From positions 1,679,132-1,743,131 of the forward strand of contig NOKP01000002.1 of assembly GCA_002682825.1 (NCBI GenBank): DNA of 64,000 nucleotides. Direction: 5' to 3'. Both the position numbers and the translations under genes were made by a program. The notes under the pieces were generated by a model. That model was not told the DNA's origin. It saw nothing but the letters and a program-made list of their open reading frames with translations, and searched no databases. This DNA is from Neonectria sp. B-13. Taxonomy: Eukaryota; Ascomycota; Sordariomycetes; Hypocreales; Nectriaceae. Positions within the stretch are counted from its first letter, which is position 1. Every line of letters starts with the position of its first letter. Positions 12,092-23,288 of the stretch are shown in pieces.

Positions 12092-13425
12092 ATGTTGATG
12101 CAGAGACTCAGCACTCGAGCTTCAAGAGCCTGTAACAAGAACCCTCAACTCCAACTCCAACAACAGTGTCAGCTAGCCAGGCCATTTGCTTCGTATTCGA
12201 AGACTTTGGCATTTGCACGTCAATCATTAATATCGACATCGCGGTCACCTAACACCAATCCTTTCTTGTTTGGAAACCAGATCAGAATGGTGAGTTGCCA
12301 CTTTCTAGGACCTCATCCCATGCCACGATATCACTGACACAGTTTCACGACAGGCCAGCACCGCCTCTAAAGTCACCGACTGGGTGAAGCCCGGCGACAA
12401 GTCTGGCGAGTTCAAGCGCCAGGTCAGCTCGTTCCGCGACTTCATCTCGCGCGAGGCCGGCGCGCAGTACCCGCCCGAGAAGGGCCGCTACCACCTCTAC
12501 GTCAGCTACGCCTGCCCCTGGGCGCATCGCACCCTCATCGCCCGCAAGCTCAAGGGCCTCGAGGACATCGTGTCCTTCTCCGTTGTCCACTGGCACCTCG
12601 GCGCTGGCGGCTGGCGCTTCGTCACCGCCGACGAGAGCGACATCCCCGGCGAGAACGTGGTGCCCGACCCCAACGAGGGCCATGAGGCCTTCACGCATCT
12701 GAGCGACGTGTACTTTGAGGCCGAGGCCGATTTCCAGGGCCGGTACACCGTGCCAGTGCTTTACGATAAGAAGACGAAGCGCATCGTCAGCAACGAGAGC
12801 AGTGAGATTCTGCGCATGTTCAGCACCGAGGTAAACCCCTTCTCTCTTCCCCATTTATGCGGAGGACATGAAACTGACTCCTTCATAGTTCGATGACCTC
12901 ATCGATGAAAAGTACCAGGCTATCCAGCTGTACCCCAAGGAGCTGCAGGAGAAGATCGAGGAAACCCACAAGTGGACGTACGACCTGATCAACAACGGCG
13001 TGTACAAGTCGGGCTTTGCCACGACGAGCGAGGCGTACGAGCGCAACGTGGTGGCCCTATTCGAGGCTCTGGACCGCGCAGAGAAGCACCTGGCGGAGCA
13101 GAAGGACGGGCCGTTCTACTTTGGAACGACACTGACCGAGGCCGACATTCGGCTGTACGTGACCATCATCCGGTTCGACCCCGTGTACGTGCAGCACTTC
13201 AAGTGCAACATCCGGGACATTCGGTCGGGGTACCCGGCGCTGCACCGGTGGATGCGCAACTTGTACTGGACGCAGCCGGCGTTTGGGGAGACGACGCAGT
13301 TCGAGCACATCAAGTGGCACTACACTCGCAGCCACACGCAGATCAACCCGCTGAGCATCACGCCCGTGGGACCGCTGCCGCACATTTTGCCGCAGGAGGA
13401 GGAGGTGGCGGCTGCGAGGAAGTGA
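12092..13425 (+). CDS. ECM4: Xi/omega-class glutathione transferase (glutathionyl-hydroquinone reductase), ECM4-like
   Basis: Exons 12092-12289, 12354-12830 and 12889-13425 give 403 residues. The core starts [20 protein letters not shown] and has the signature [12 protein letters not shown], whose cysteine (about Cys120) is the nucleophile that removes glutathione from glutathionyl-hydroquinones. The C-terminal helical half contains [19 protein letters not shown] and [19 protein letters not shown], diagnostic for the ECM4/YqjG family. Exon 1 encodes a 66-residue leader rich in Arg, Ser and Gln without acidic residues, resembling a mitochondrial presequence (RPFASYSK cleavage-like site). The leader ends with ATG exactly at the splice junction, so the second start (12287) gives a 338-residue protein of normal family length. 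Dual mitochondrial/cytosolic location is inferred, not shown. Confidence 0.93.
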
Positions 13426-15085
13426 GGGGATGATCAAGTAGTAGCAATATGTATTGAGGCACTGCACGGCTTAATTGATGAATGAATCGAAAGAGTTCAA
13501 GACAAACAGACTGGAAGGTTCGTGAGATTGAGAAACACAACGTAACTACTACCTAGGAGCCCAAGCTCTGCTCGGTTCATACGAGGCGTTCCCGACCATG
13601 ACAAGTGAAGTGGATCAAGCGTGTTGCAGACAGCCCACAAGCTCCTTCGGCAGTTGAGCATTGATTTAATGAAACTGAAGCTCTATCGCGATGGATGTCC
13701 AGACTGGCCAATGACAACGCCCTCGGCTGCTACATGCCGCCGTGCAGCTCAGAGCTCAAGACGAGCGAGGGGCTCGGAGCCACGCTCGCGCCAGAGATCA
13801 AGGCGAAGGTGCCGCGCTTCTGGTAGCTTCAGTGGATCTGCGCATCAGTGATCGGTGGGCCAAAAGGGCTCCCGGTCCATCTCCCAGGCTTCTTGCGGGA
13901 CGGACAAAGGAGATCGAAGGCCCCAGAGATGCACGAACCTGGAAATCCCCCAGGCGGATGGAGGAGTCTCTCGACGTCGGAACGGGGTGTGGTGCCAGAA
14001 ACCAGGCCAGCTGACCTGGCACCGGTACCTCGGCCGCAGTGACGTGTTCGTACCTGGCCAGGTACCCTCCCCAGCTGAGCGGATGCGTCCTCGCCGCCTC
14101 CGACAACGGGTCCAGGCGCGCCCATCAGCAGGCTTGGGGGCCTAAGCTGCCTGGAGCGCAGCGGAGTTGGCCACTGGAGCCGTGGCTCCGGTAGGCGGCG
14201 GGGTACCTGGAGCAGTACCTGACGACAGCTGGCCAGCCAGGTAGCGCGCCCGAGTCGCGCCCCCAGGTTCTCCAGCTCCCACTGTTCTTCTGTCCCGTGC
14301 CAGTCATCAATCAACCCAAAACCCATCCATCACCACCAAAAAAACACACACACACACAAGCACCCGACCTTCACCCACCTGCAACCAACCCACTCTCTCT
14401 CTCCTCCTGTAAACCACCCGCCAGCCCCAACGCTCAACCCTCACCACACCGACGCCCGACCGACTCGTTTTCTTTCGCCGACAGTGAACTCTTCGCACCG
14501 CAGCGCATTTCTCGCAACACCAAATCCCTCCTGGCCCTCTCTCTGGGCCGCCTTAACCCCCCTGCCAGTGTCCCTGCGACCTGCGACTGAAGCCAACGAA
14601 TCATCCCGACTGCCCTCCCTCCCTCACCTCTCTCGCCCTCTCTCTCCGCCCTCCCTCACAGCCTTGGCTGGTGGCTCCAGAACTGCCAGCCCAATTCCGG
14701 CCCCACCTCTCTTCTCTTTCTCTGTCGCCTCGTCACCTTTGCAGTAGCTCTTCTCCATCTCTGCATCGTCGCCTTTTGTCTCCTCTCGCCGTCATAGGTG
14801 CCCGACAACCTCGCACCTTACCGACCGATAGCCCTCAACTCAACCAAAACCACATACACAACCACAACTTCGTCTCGATTCTTGAAACTTCCCAGACCTT
14901 CGATACTCACTTCCCGACCTCAATCACCGACACGTTTACTGAGCAACGATTCTGCCCCGATTCAATCTCCCGCACTGTTTCTCTGACCGCGCACACGAAC
15001 CCACTTCTCAATCTCTTCCGCCCTCCTATCTCTGTGCGACGATCGCTTCCCGTCGGATGCGCATCGCATCGCATACACCCAAACA
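13426..15085. other. Long promoter and leader region of the 4E-T-like gene
   Basis: No gene recognised. The stretch 14280-15080 is a long C/T-rich run (CCCTCC, CTCTCT, CACACA tracts), typical of promoters and 5' leaders of strongly transcribed fungal genes. Around 14030-14240 several GGTACCTGG-type motifs occur, including the perfect palindrome at 14050-14065. An open frame at 14671-15417 overlaps the leader but is a Ser/Thr/Pro-rich shadow. Confidence 0.55.
14050..14065. repeat. 16-bp perfect palindrome
   Basis: GTACCTGGCCAGGTAC is its own reverse complement. It lies about 1 kb upstream of the 4E-T-like start among further TACCTGG/CCAGGTA half-sites at about 14024-14034, 14194-14216 and 14231-14243. 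It could be a binding site for a dimeric factor; no factor is assigned. Confidence 0.7.
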
Positions 15086-17632
15086 ATGGCTCTTCGATAT
15101 ACCGCCGACGACCTCCGACACCTGCAGGAGTCGCCGTTATGTATAAGGCCACCAAACCTCCCTCCCGCAGAGGAGTGGATGGGGTGAGTTGCCACAACTG
15201 TCCTGATCTGCCACCGCTAGTTTTTGACAATGTTTTAGCCCACCATCCGAACAAGCCCGTGTTCAGACCAAGATTGCTGGCGAGCGACCTCGATCAAATG
15301 ACAACGCGATCATCGATCAAGGGCCCCGACGAACCGGCCTCGAACGACATGTATCGCGAAACAGTGCTAGTCAGTTGCCCTGTAAATGACCCCCGCATAA
15401 CCAAGTTGGCGTGCTAACATGTGCGCGCACCGTCTAGATCCCGAAGACATAGTCTTTGCACCTCCTCGAATGGCCTTTGCCTCTGCTTCCGCGCGAGGAA
15501 ACAAGTCGATTGATGACAAGACCATCAAGGACCCCGATGCTCTAAGTCGATTCGGCAACTTCCGAAGTCGCAATGGCGACGCCGACGCCGATCGCTTCCG
15601 CGACGGGCGTCCCGCCAACGGTTTCCGCCGCCGCGAGGGCGATGGAGAGGCCGAAGGCTGGAGCACAGTTAAGCCGCGCAAGAGCTTCGGCCACGAGGGC
15701 GCTGAGCGCTTCCATGGCCGCATGGGTGGCAACTTCCGAGACGACAAGCGACAACCCAGAGAACGGGATGAGCGCGAGGCTCCTCGAGATCGTCCTGCGC
15801 GCAATTTTGACAACTTCACTCGAGAGAGGGATGGAGACGACGCCGATGCCCGAGCCCGCAACGGGCTAAATCGGGGCAAGGTCGAGCCGTGGTTCAAGAA
15901 CGAGTCCACCTCCAACACCAATACCAACACCAACAACGAAGGCTTGGCCCCCGAGAAGCGAGAGCGCATTGATCGTGCAAAGAGCTGGAGGGACCGTGAC
16001 AAGGATGCCGAAGTCGTCGACGACCGTAACAACAACCGAACCCATGAGAGACGATGGGGCCGCGACCGCGACCAACGAGTCGAGCGAGAGCCCGAATGGC
16101 TCGACGAACCGCTTGAGGAGCACCCCGAAGCTCACACTCAGCAAGACTTCCAGAAGTGGATGGAGGAAATGAAGAAGGCCAAGAACCGCGCACCCTCAGC
16201 TTCCGGCAAGCCTGGCCCACCCGAGACGGTACAGGCTCCCATCGAAATCGAAAAGCCCGCTGTTCAGTCTGCCCCGGCTGTTGAAGCTGGTCCGGACAAG
16301 TTCTTCATGGCCTTTGGTGGATCCAAATCAGGCCTCGAGACGTCGACCCCTGGCGAACCCGCGGAGTCGAACATGCCCAAGGCCGCCGGAAAGTCATCTC
16401 GATTTACCTCTTTCTTCTCTCACCCCCAAGAGGAGGTTCGAGGAAGACCGGAACCTCTTCCTCAGATGACTGCACCTCCAATGAGTGCACCCCCAATGAC
16501 GATGGCCGGACCCCCGATGACTGGCCACCCGATGTCTGGACCTCCCATGAACGGAATCCCCTTCCCCATGGTTGGAGGCCCAGCAGCGCCGCATGCTCCC
16601 GAAGAAGAGAGGCAGGCGTTCCAGCAGCTTCTCATGAAGCTTCAGAAGCAGACCATGAGCGCAACCCCACCTGGCTCTTCCCCATACGCGGTCCCCCCGC
16701 ACATGAGTCCCGCGAACGGTGGAAAGCCAAACTCGATGATCTCGCCAGAGCCTCAATTCCAGCAGTACGGAGGTGACCGCCGAATGGAGGGAATGCCTAT
16801 GGGAAGACCACCGCCGCAGCACGTCCAGGAGATCCTTGCTCCACGACCGCAACCGCAGTCAGCCCGTCCGGAGCAGCTCCTTCAGGACCTTGTCGGCCAG
16901 CGCCAGCGTGCCCCGAGCCAACCCTCTGGACGCCCCGAGATTGCCCGCAACAACAGCAACACTGAGTTCCTAATGAACCTCATGAGGGCGCCGCCAGATG
17001 CGCAGCGCAATGAACAGCTGATGCGCATGGCCCAGCCCCAAAAGCAGCAACAGATGCCCCACCTCAACGACCGGGAACTCGATTACTCCAGAGATCCCAG
17101 AGATACTCAGCGCCAGATGCGCCCTCAACCACCACCCGGCTTCCCCATGGATGAACCCTACCGCAACGCCGACCCCGATGCTCGGCCTAACCAGCCCACT
17201 CAAATCCTGCAGCGCCCACCGCCTCCTCCCGGACTGGATCAGATGCCGCCTAGCTGGATGCCCGGTGGAGGCCAGATGCCTCTTCCCGTCCAGCGTGGAC
17301 CCATGATTCCTCCTCCCGGACTCGCTGGTGGCCCCGGTGGCCACAACGGTCCTAACGGCCCCAACCGCAACATGCCCATGCCTCACATGTTCCCCCCCAA
17401 CTTCCCTCCCGGTGCTATGCCTCCCCTCGAGGCCATGGGCGGTATGCCCCCTCGCAACATGCCCCCTCCCCCACCGGGCTTCTTCGGCGGCCCTCCCCAC
17501 GGGTTCATCCCCCCGGGCCTCGGCGGCTTCAACGGACCGCCCGTGCCTGAATACGCCGGCGCACCCTTCGAAGGCCGCGGCATGCCCCCTACGGGCAACC
17601 CCGGTCGTGGCGCTGCCTATGGCAGGCCTTAA
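15086..17632 (+). CDS. 4E-T (EIF4ENIF1)-like translational repressor / mRNA-decay factor
   Basis: Exons 15086-15183, 15239-15369 and 15438-17632 give 807 residues. The N-terminus reads RYTADDLRHLQESPL, matching the position and shape of the eIF4E-binding Y-x4-L motif of metazoan 4E-T (YTKEELL), though the residue after Leu is Arg rather than hydrophobic. An Arg/Asp/Glu-rich segment follows, then EPEWLDEP (about residue 295), DKFFMAFGG (about 362) and SSRFTSFF (about 396). The order PEW...FF...SRFxxFF resembles the cup-homology region of 4E-T. The second half is low-complexity, rich in Pro, Met and Gln, with PPM repeats (near 16460-16560) and a Gly/Pro/Met tail. Such proteins bind eIF4E and Lsm14/Pat1 in P-bodies. 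Homology is inferred from motif order; confidence in a real gene is high, in the name moderate. Confidence 0.75.
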
Positions 17633-18591
17633 GCCTGTCACCTCTTACGCAGCACCGATTTCGGTGGTTGATGCTTGACTCGCATCTGCAACTATGCCGA
17701 GCATGTACGAAAATCATAACCTGTCGAAAAAGATCTCACTACCCACAGCTACTACTACTACTACTACTACTACAATACGATTGCTTTTTTCTTACTCTCT
17801 CCCCAAAGGCACGGGGTCAAATCTGGGGAGCAGTACACCACCCCTCTGCATATTGTGGGACCAGGAGGTCCTTTTTGTTCGAGTTCTTTTTTTGATGTTT
17901 TGTATTTTTGGAAGCACGGCGATGGGCAAGGGGGCAGACGTCGGCCGCATAGCTAGTGGGCTCAATGGGATCTTGATTGACAGGCGTGTTCTTGAGTGTC
18001 TTGATTATCGGCGTGAGATCCAATCTAACTCGTGTCTATGTATGTTACAAGTTGCTACGACTAGTTTAGCTCATGGACTGCAAGGGCAACCGAATGTCTA
18101 TCAGCGCATGATACAGCACATGTAATAATAGGCAAAATGCCAGGTCTTCCCAAGACATAGATAATTATCGCCTCATCGACATATATATACATGCACGTCA
18201 CAGGAGGGCTCTATATGCCAAGTGTTGGCCCACCCCCCTTGTCAACCCAACCATCCAGTCCAAGTCGTGAATGTGTCCAACCCAAGATGGGAGGCTTTCC
18301 GTCAAAAGGCTGGAACTTTGGAGGTGATTTGAGACGCGAAAGAAGAAAACCAAGAAACGGGAAAATAGAACAACGCCGCGCTCCGGAAGACGTAACCAAA
18401 GTGCACTGAAACCATCCCGTTTACCCAACTATTCGTGGCACAAAGGAGGAACCCAGCTGGGAGAGCCAGAAGCAGTATTGGTGCTGGTATCATGACAGCT
18501 CTCCGCTGTTTGTCGTCGACCGACTGCTGCTGATGCTGCCTGCCTTTCGCCTCGACCTCGACCCCAAGGAACCGCCGCTGCTGGGAGAGCC
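17633..18591. other. Convergent 3' region between the 4E-T-like gene and SEC1
   Basis: Two genes end toward each other here. No coding frame is recognised. It contains a (CTA)n microsatellite at 17749-17773 and T-rich tracts suited to 3' untranslated regions. Confidence 0.6.
17749..17773 (+). repeat. (CTA)8 microsatellite
   Basis: Eight uninterrupted CTA units lie about 120 nt past the stop of the 4E-T-like gene, probably in its 3' untranslated region. Confidence 0.9.
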
Positions 18592-21006
18592 CTACTTCTT
18601 CATGCCCAGGAAATTCCTCCGCTTCTTCTCCTTGAAGCCTCTGGGGTCTTCGTAGTGGTAGGGGCCGTGGGAGGACCCATTGCTGGCCGACGGCTTCGAC
18701 GGGTTCAGCGAGACATTGGACATGGCTGCGGTGGGGGGAGCACCTCCCGCGGGGACTGGACGACCGGGTAAACCGCTAGGAGCAACGGGCCTACGCGGTG
18801 GCGCACCGCCTGACTGCGGTGCGCCCATCGGAGGAGCCTGCTGCGGCGGAGGGCGAGGCGGCGCGGGACGCTCGAAGAGATGGGCCGGGGCACGAGGCTT
18901 GGGACGTTCTAGGGGGAGGTCCAGGTGGCGCTTATCGCGGCCAAGGTCGCGGACCTGGCGGATGAAGAGCTCGGGAGTGAGCATGTGCGAAGTGGTAAGG
19001 ATGATGTCGCGGCTGCGCTCGACGCCGACTTCGTAGCACGCGCGGCTCTCGCTGTAGGTTGCTCCTCCAGCCATGAAGACGATGATTCGCTGTCGATTCT
19101 CTGGTGGACGTCGTCCCGCAGCTGCCCAGTTTGGCCGGCCGGTGCGGAGCGATCCTCCCTGAGCTATTATAAGGTCCTCATTAGGGTCCAGCGGCGGCTT
19201 CACGTAGGGGAAGTTTGTTTGCTCCAAGATGCCTCGTGCCAGTGCGTCGACGGCGTGCTTCAGAACCGGTTCGAAGCGCGATAGGCCGTACTCCTCACTG
19301 ATCTGAGCTGTCTTGGGGTCGATAGGGAACAAAGGCGGCGGGACCTGCCGCACGTCTTTAAGGCCATGGATCATCCGTCCACCGAGATGCTCGAAGTTGC
19401 TCACAGCCTCGCTGTCCTGTAGTGGCAAGGAAGAATGGGCTAGTAGTCGCTTGATGTCCTCCGAAATAACACCATCGCGGTACAGAACGAACATGATAAT
19501 GAGTCGGAGTCGGTCAGAAGGTGTGACCGATTCGTCGTCGAGTAGTCGGACCACGGAGTCGAGGACGTTTTTGGGCTTGCGGAAGTCCTCGTCCAGCCCC
19601 GTCGCCAGTGTCTGTTCCACCACTGCAATATCAGGCAGTTTGTGTTTCTGGAAGATGTTCATACATTCCTGTGCCATGGTTAGGTGCAGCGAGTAAGCCT
19701 CCTTCATCTCCTGGAACTGGGGCAGACCCGCCAACATGTCGCGGATGTTGTTGAGGTTGGTGGTATCGGCGTTCTCGTTGGTAAAGTGCGGGTTCTCGTC
19801 GAGAAACCTTTGGAAGTCGCCCATGAGCTTGTCAATGGTGTCTTTCATGTGTCGGTGGCGGTTATCGACCCAGATCTTGTCCTTCTCCGCGAGCTCCATG
19901 TCCTTCTCCTCCGCTTGGGGGGTTCCTTCGTTGATGGTGGTGCGGAACGTGACTTTCTCGCCATCCTTAATTGGGAGGAGGTCGTGGGCCATGGCCTGGT
20001 AGGTGAATTCGTGCACCAGCGGGGCCATGAGGTCCATGGATCGGTCTGTGATGATTAGGTTTGCCTGTGGTCGCTGGGAGGGTGGCGGGAAGCTGGAGTC
20101 CCATTGTGCGTATGAGTCCAGTTCTTCTTGCACGAACCGTGCCAAATGCGAGCATAGAACGGCGGCATCGTGAAGCGCATTCGTCGGTTTGTAGTATCTC
20201 ACTTTCGGATACTCGCCAAGGGTGATGCAGAGACCGGCGATCTATGATGCGCGTCAACCCTACCCGTTCCACCCGGGATAGCAGGGAACTTGAGAACATA
20301 CCTTTTGTGCCAGGCCTTTCATGTGCTGGGGGACGACCGCATTACACGATGGGTGGTAGAGCATGGGAAAGCTCCAAGGGTCGTGGAAGGTGATGAGATG
20401 AGATTCTCTAGGGAAAAAGTTGACGAAGAGGGTCTGGAAGCCTGCGCGCTGCTGGCGAGCGCCGGGGAAGTCGTCGATCTTGCGGCGGAGCGAGGGGTCG
20501 AGAAGGCCGGTCCAGACGAGGTAGTAGCTGCGGTAGCGGCGCATCTCGAAGTCGGCGAGGAGGCACTCGACGGCAAAGGACTCGGGCGAGAGGATGTAGA
20601 TGGCGTCCATCTCGGGGTTGGGATCGCGACGGTCTTCGATGCGCTCGATAGCTATGGTGGGAGAGAGGGAGGGGTCAGCTCAGGTGGGTAGGCGGACGGG
20701 AGGGGCGGGAGGCGAACTGACTGGCGATGTTGTTGTTGAGGATGTCATCTTCCTTGACGGCGTTGTCGATGATCTTCTTGGAGTTCGCGTCGACGATTAG
20801 GCATTTCCACTGCGGTAACGGCGGGTGTTAACTGGTTTCTCGGCTGGGCAGAGGAGGGAGCGAGGTGGGCTTTGAACGTACGTCGTTTTTGGTGATGCTC
20901 TTGATCTGGCCGAGAATCACTGGGGAGCAAGCATGAGCGGCGGATACACGGGCGTTGGAGAGGACAAGTTACCATCGTGCTGTTCTTGAATGACGGACAG
21001 CCCCAT
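18592..21006 (-). CDS. SEC1: SEC1/Munc18 family protein for exocytosis
   Basis: Exons on the minus strand: 21006-20973, 20919-20882, 20809-20722, 20651-20302 and 20241-18592, giving 719 residues. It begins MGLSVIQEQHDVILGQI, the standard fungal Sec1 start. Domain 1 has KCLIVDANSKKIIDNAVK, then MDAIYILSPES and a segment ending HPSCNAVVPQHMKGLAQK. Domain 2 has ANLIITDRSMDLMAPLVHEFTYQAM, and the C-terminal core has RIIVFMAGGATYSESRACYEV. SM proteins clasp the Sso/Sec9/Snc SNARE bundle at the plasma membrane and are needed for fusion of secretory vesicles at hyphal tips. A Pro-rich tail of about 100 residues ends in a basic stretch (KEKKRRNFLGMKK), as in other filamentous fungi. Three very short 5' exons make the start dependent on splice inference, but phase and homology agree. 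Confidence 0.95.
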
Positions 21007-22218
21007 GGTGGACGTTTGGACGGCGCGGGCTGCCCCGTCACGATGTTGGGACTCGGGAGGGAAGGGAGAGAGGGAGACGGGCGGTGGGAGTTGGATTGCG
21101 GGATGGCGAGAGGGCGATGGGAGGTGGGAGGTGTTTTGCGACGGGAAAGGTTGTTCCGGGTACGTGCAGTCGGCGACGGTCTCTGCGGAGGGTCCGGAGC
21201 GGTCGAGTACACAGGCGAGGCCGAGGGCTATTGAACTTATCAAGTCCAAGATTCGAGGTCGGCGTCGAGATCGGGTTTGGTGTCGTGTCTTCGTCCTCGG
21301 TCAGGAGTTTGGCGGGGTTTCACTCAAAGCAGCCGCAGCCGCAGCCCGGTTCCCTGTGGATCCGTCCCCTCGACGCCCAAGTTGCAAGGCCCAAGGCTTC
21401 CCAGGCCAGGGCTCCCTTGCTCCCCTACTAAAAGTAGCGCCAGGCGGCTTGTTGGCTGATGACGACCGCTGTAGAACACCGCCAATAGCTCCAATAGCCT
21501 CCGCTGCGACGTCCTGCCTCGCCACCAAGTCCTGTCTTTTAGCGCCTGGCTGCCCAGGCGCCCGCCCATTCTTTTGCGCGGACAGCGGTGTGCAGCGTCC
21601 AGCATGCAACCAACAGCATGCGGCCTGCAGCAATGAGGTCATTCCCAAAGCTTGGGGGAATGCATATTTGAACTTCCCCCAAGCTGGCTGTCATCACAAC
21701 CAATACGCACTCGGGTTTCTGAACGAGTAAATAGATACGTCTTTTGTCTGGGCGTCGTTCTACTGAAACAGTCTATTTGATAACAATTCTATGCAGTCCC
21801 CTGGCAAGTCCCCGTTTCAAACCATCGCCTGTGAGTCGTGTTACGCAACGTCTCCCTCAGTAATTTTGGTGGGGGTCGTCAAAGTTGACGGAGGTGGTCA
21901 GTATGCCTTACAGATGGACCGCTAGGACATATCCCAAAAAACCCATTCTAATGCGATTCTCTGTTGAGTCATTTTCCTAGAGGCCTTCTTCAGGTTGTCC
22001 TCCCTCGGGATAGACTTGTGCGGCGTCTACCTACAGATGAGTCCTACACCCGAGTCCTAGCAGGCAGCAAGTGGCGGCAACAGCATCATCCAGCTGCATG
22101 AACGCCTTTGTCTAAATTCAGGAATCCACCGTTAGTCTCGATGTGTCGGCTGAAATCTCTAAGATCCTAGCTCGTCCTGTCCCTGGGTTGTTGAGTATCA
22201 TACCATTCCAAAGCTCCG
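21007..22218. other. Intergenic region with a strong inverted repeat
   Basis: No gene recognised. The left 230 bases are the GC-rich SEC1 promoter. A perfect 12-bp inverted repeat lies at 21649-21685. The right end is the 3' region of the G-patch gene. Confidence 0.6.
21649..21685. repeat. Perfect inverted repeat, 12-bp arms, 13-nt loop
   Basis: AGCTTGGGGGAA at 21649-21660 is matched by TTCCCCCAAGCT at 21674-21685 across a T/A-rich 13-base loop. In RNA this makes a stable hairpin. It lies between the SEC1 promoter and the 3' end of the G-patch gene and is not obviously part of either transcript. Confidence 0.85.
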
Positions 22219-22905
22219 TCACCCATCCCCCCTCAGATATCTCTCCACATCTACTCTGCCATAGATCTCCCCTTGGAGCCTCTCGTTCCGTATCCTCTCC
22301 TTCTCTGCAAGTTGCCGCATCTCCTTTCGATTGAGCTTCTTCGGCTTCTCCACCTTCTCCTTCTTGAGCACGCTCTCCGGCACCCTCGCCCCAACGCCGA
22401 GCGTGTCCTCCTTGGGCGCTACCTTGATGGGATACCGCAGTCCCTCACCCTCGCGGCCCAGGCCCCGTCGCGCATCGGGGTCCCAGCCCTGTGCCTCGAG
22501 AGCACGTAGTCCCATCCGTGAGCGGTCCAGTGCAGATGGTGGGTGAGAGTGCGTTAGACAGACTTGGTGAGCGAGTGAGGTTTCATGCGGTCCTGATGAG
22601 GCGGTGGTGGGAAGGGCGCAGATGGGGCAGATGTCCACGGCATCTTGTGATGTTGATCCTTCCGTCAGATTTGAGATCGAGGAAGCATTCTGCAAGACGA
22701 CACTGGCGTAAAGGTCTCCGATGGCAGTCGCCGGCGTTTTCGAGCCTTCTATCGTCGACTTGATGCCAGCATCAGGGTCCTTGGCGGGGACGAACTCGAC
22801 CCGCTTGCGCTTCAGGCCCGCGCCAAAAGGTCGTTTGTGGTGGAGGGGAATTTCCTCCTCATCATCGGAGCCATTGTCTGCAGAAAAATCGGGCGATCTT
22901 TGCAT
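22219..22905 (-). CDS. Zinc-finger/G-patch domain protein
   Basis: Single exon, 228 residues, ATG at 22905 (the open frame extends further upstream but only from a non-ATG codon). The N-terminus is acidic (DDEEEIPLHHK) followed by a basic nuclear-type stretch (KRKR near residue 35). A C2H2-like finger follows (CPIC ... LAHQVCLTHSH), running directly into a G-patch (SRMGLRALEAQGWDPDARRG and LGREGEG). The tail has a lysine/arginine-rich helix (KKEKVEKPKKLNRKEMRQL). G-patch proteins bind RNA and activate DEAH helicases in splicing or ribosome assembly; the exact partner is unknown. Family resemblance is to short fungal G-patch proteins of the GPANK1/GPATCH11 kind. Confidence 0.85.
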   Translation of the reverse strand: MQRSPDFSADNGSDDEEEIPLHHKRPFGAGLKRKRVEFVPAKDPDAGIKSTIEGSKTPATAIGDLYASVVLQNASSISNLTEGSTSQDAVDICPICALPTTASSGPHETSLAHQVCLTHSHPPSALDRSRMGLRALEAQGWDPDARRGLGREGEGLRYPIKVAPKEDTLGVGARVPESVLKKEKVEKPKKLNRKEMRQLAEKERIRNERLQGEIYGRVDVERYLRGDG

Positions 22906-23288
22906 TTTAACAGGAAGTCTGCTTCGTATGTCCAATCCAACCTGTGGCAAGGCGAGAAAGGAAGACGATGATAATGAAGTGCCCCAAGGTTAGCTGCCTG
23001 GGAACATGGTGAGTGAGCCGGCTGCCGGACCCACTCCGGCTAAACCATAATGGTGCAAAGCTGCGAGAAGGGCTGATAATTGTGTTTAATCAAGCAGTTC
23101 AAGAGCTACAGTAATGACCGTCACTGTTTTATAAAATAACTACTTAGTTAGTTTTGATTAAACATTTATCAAGCCGGTTTCAGTTTAGTAAAACACTATT
23201 CAAACTAAAAGGGGGTTTCCATCATGACTAAACCCTCGCTTCATACAGCAACAGATCGATCGCCAAATAATGGATGCACTAGCACTAA
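22906..23288. other. Short AT-rich intergenic region
   Basis: This separates two minus-strand genes. From about 23080 to 23220 it is markedly AT-rich (TTTATAAAATAAC, TTAGTTAG) compared with the surrounding DNA. No coding or RNA feature is recognised. Confidence 0.6.

Noticed and set aside
15419..15437. ATG 15419 as start of the 4E-T-like protein
   Set aside because: It lies inside an intron; two upstream exons join in phase and add the eIF4E motif.
16970..17641. 223-codon antisense frame in the 4E-T-like gene
   Set aside because: Mirrors Pro/Gly/Met-rich coding sequence; composition explains the lack of stops.
22906..22950. Upstream extension of the G-patch frame
   Set aside because: It begins with TTG; the ATG at 22905 in AAAATGC context is the better start.
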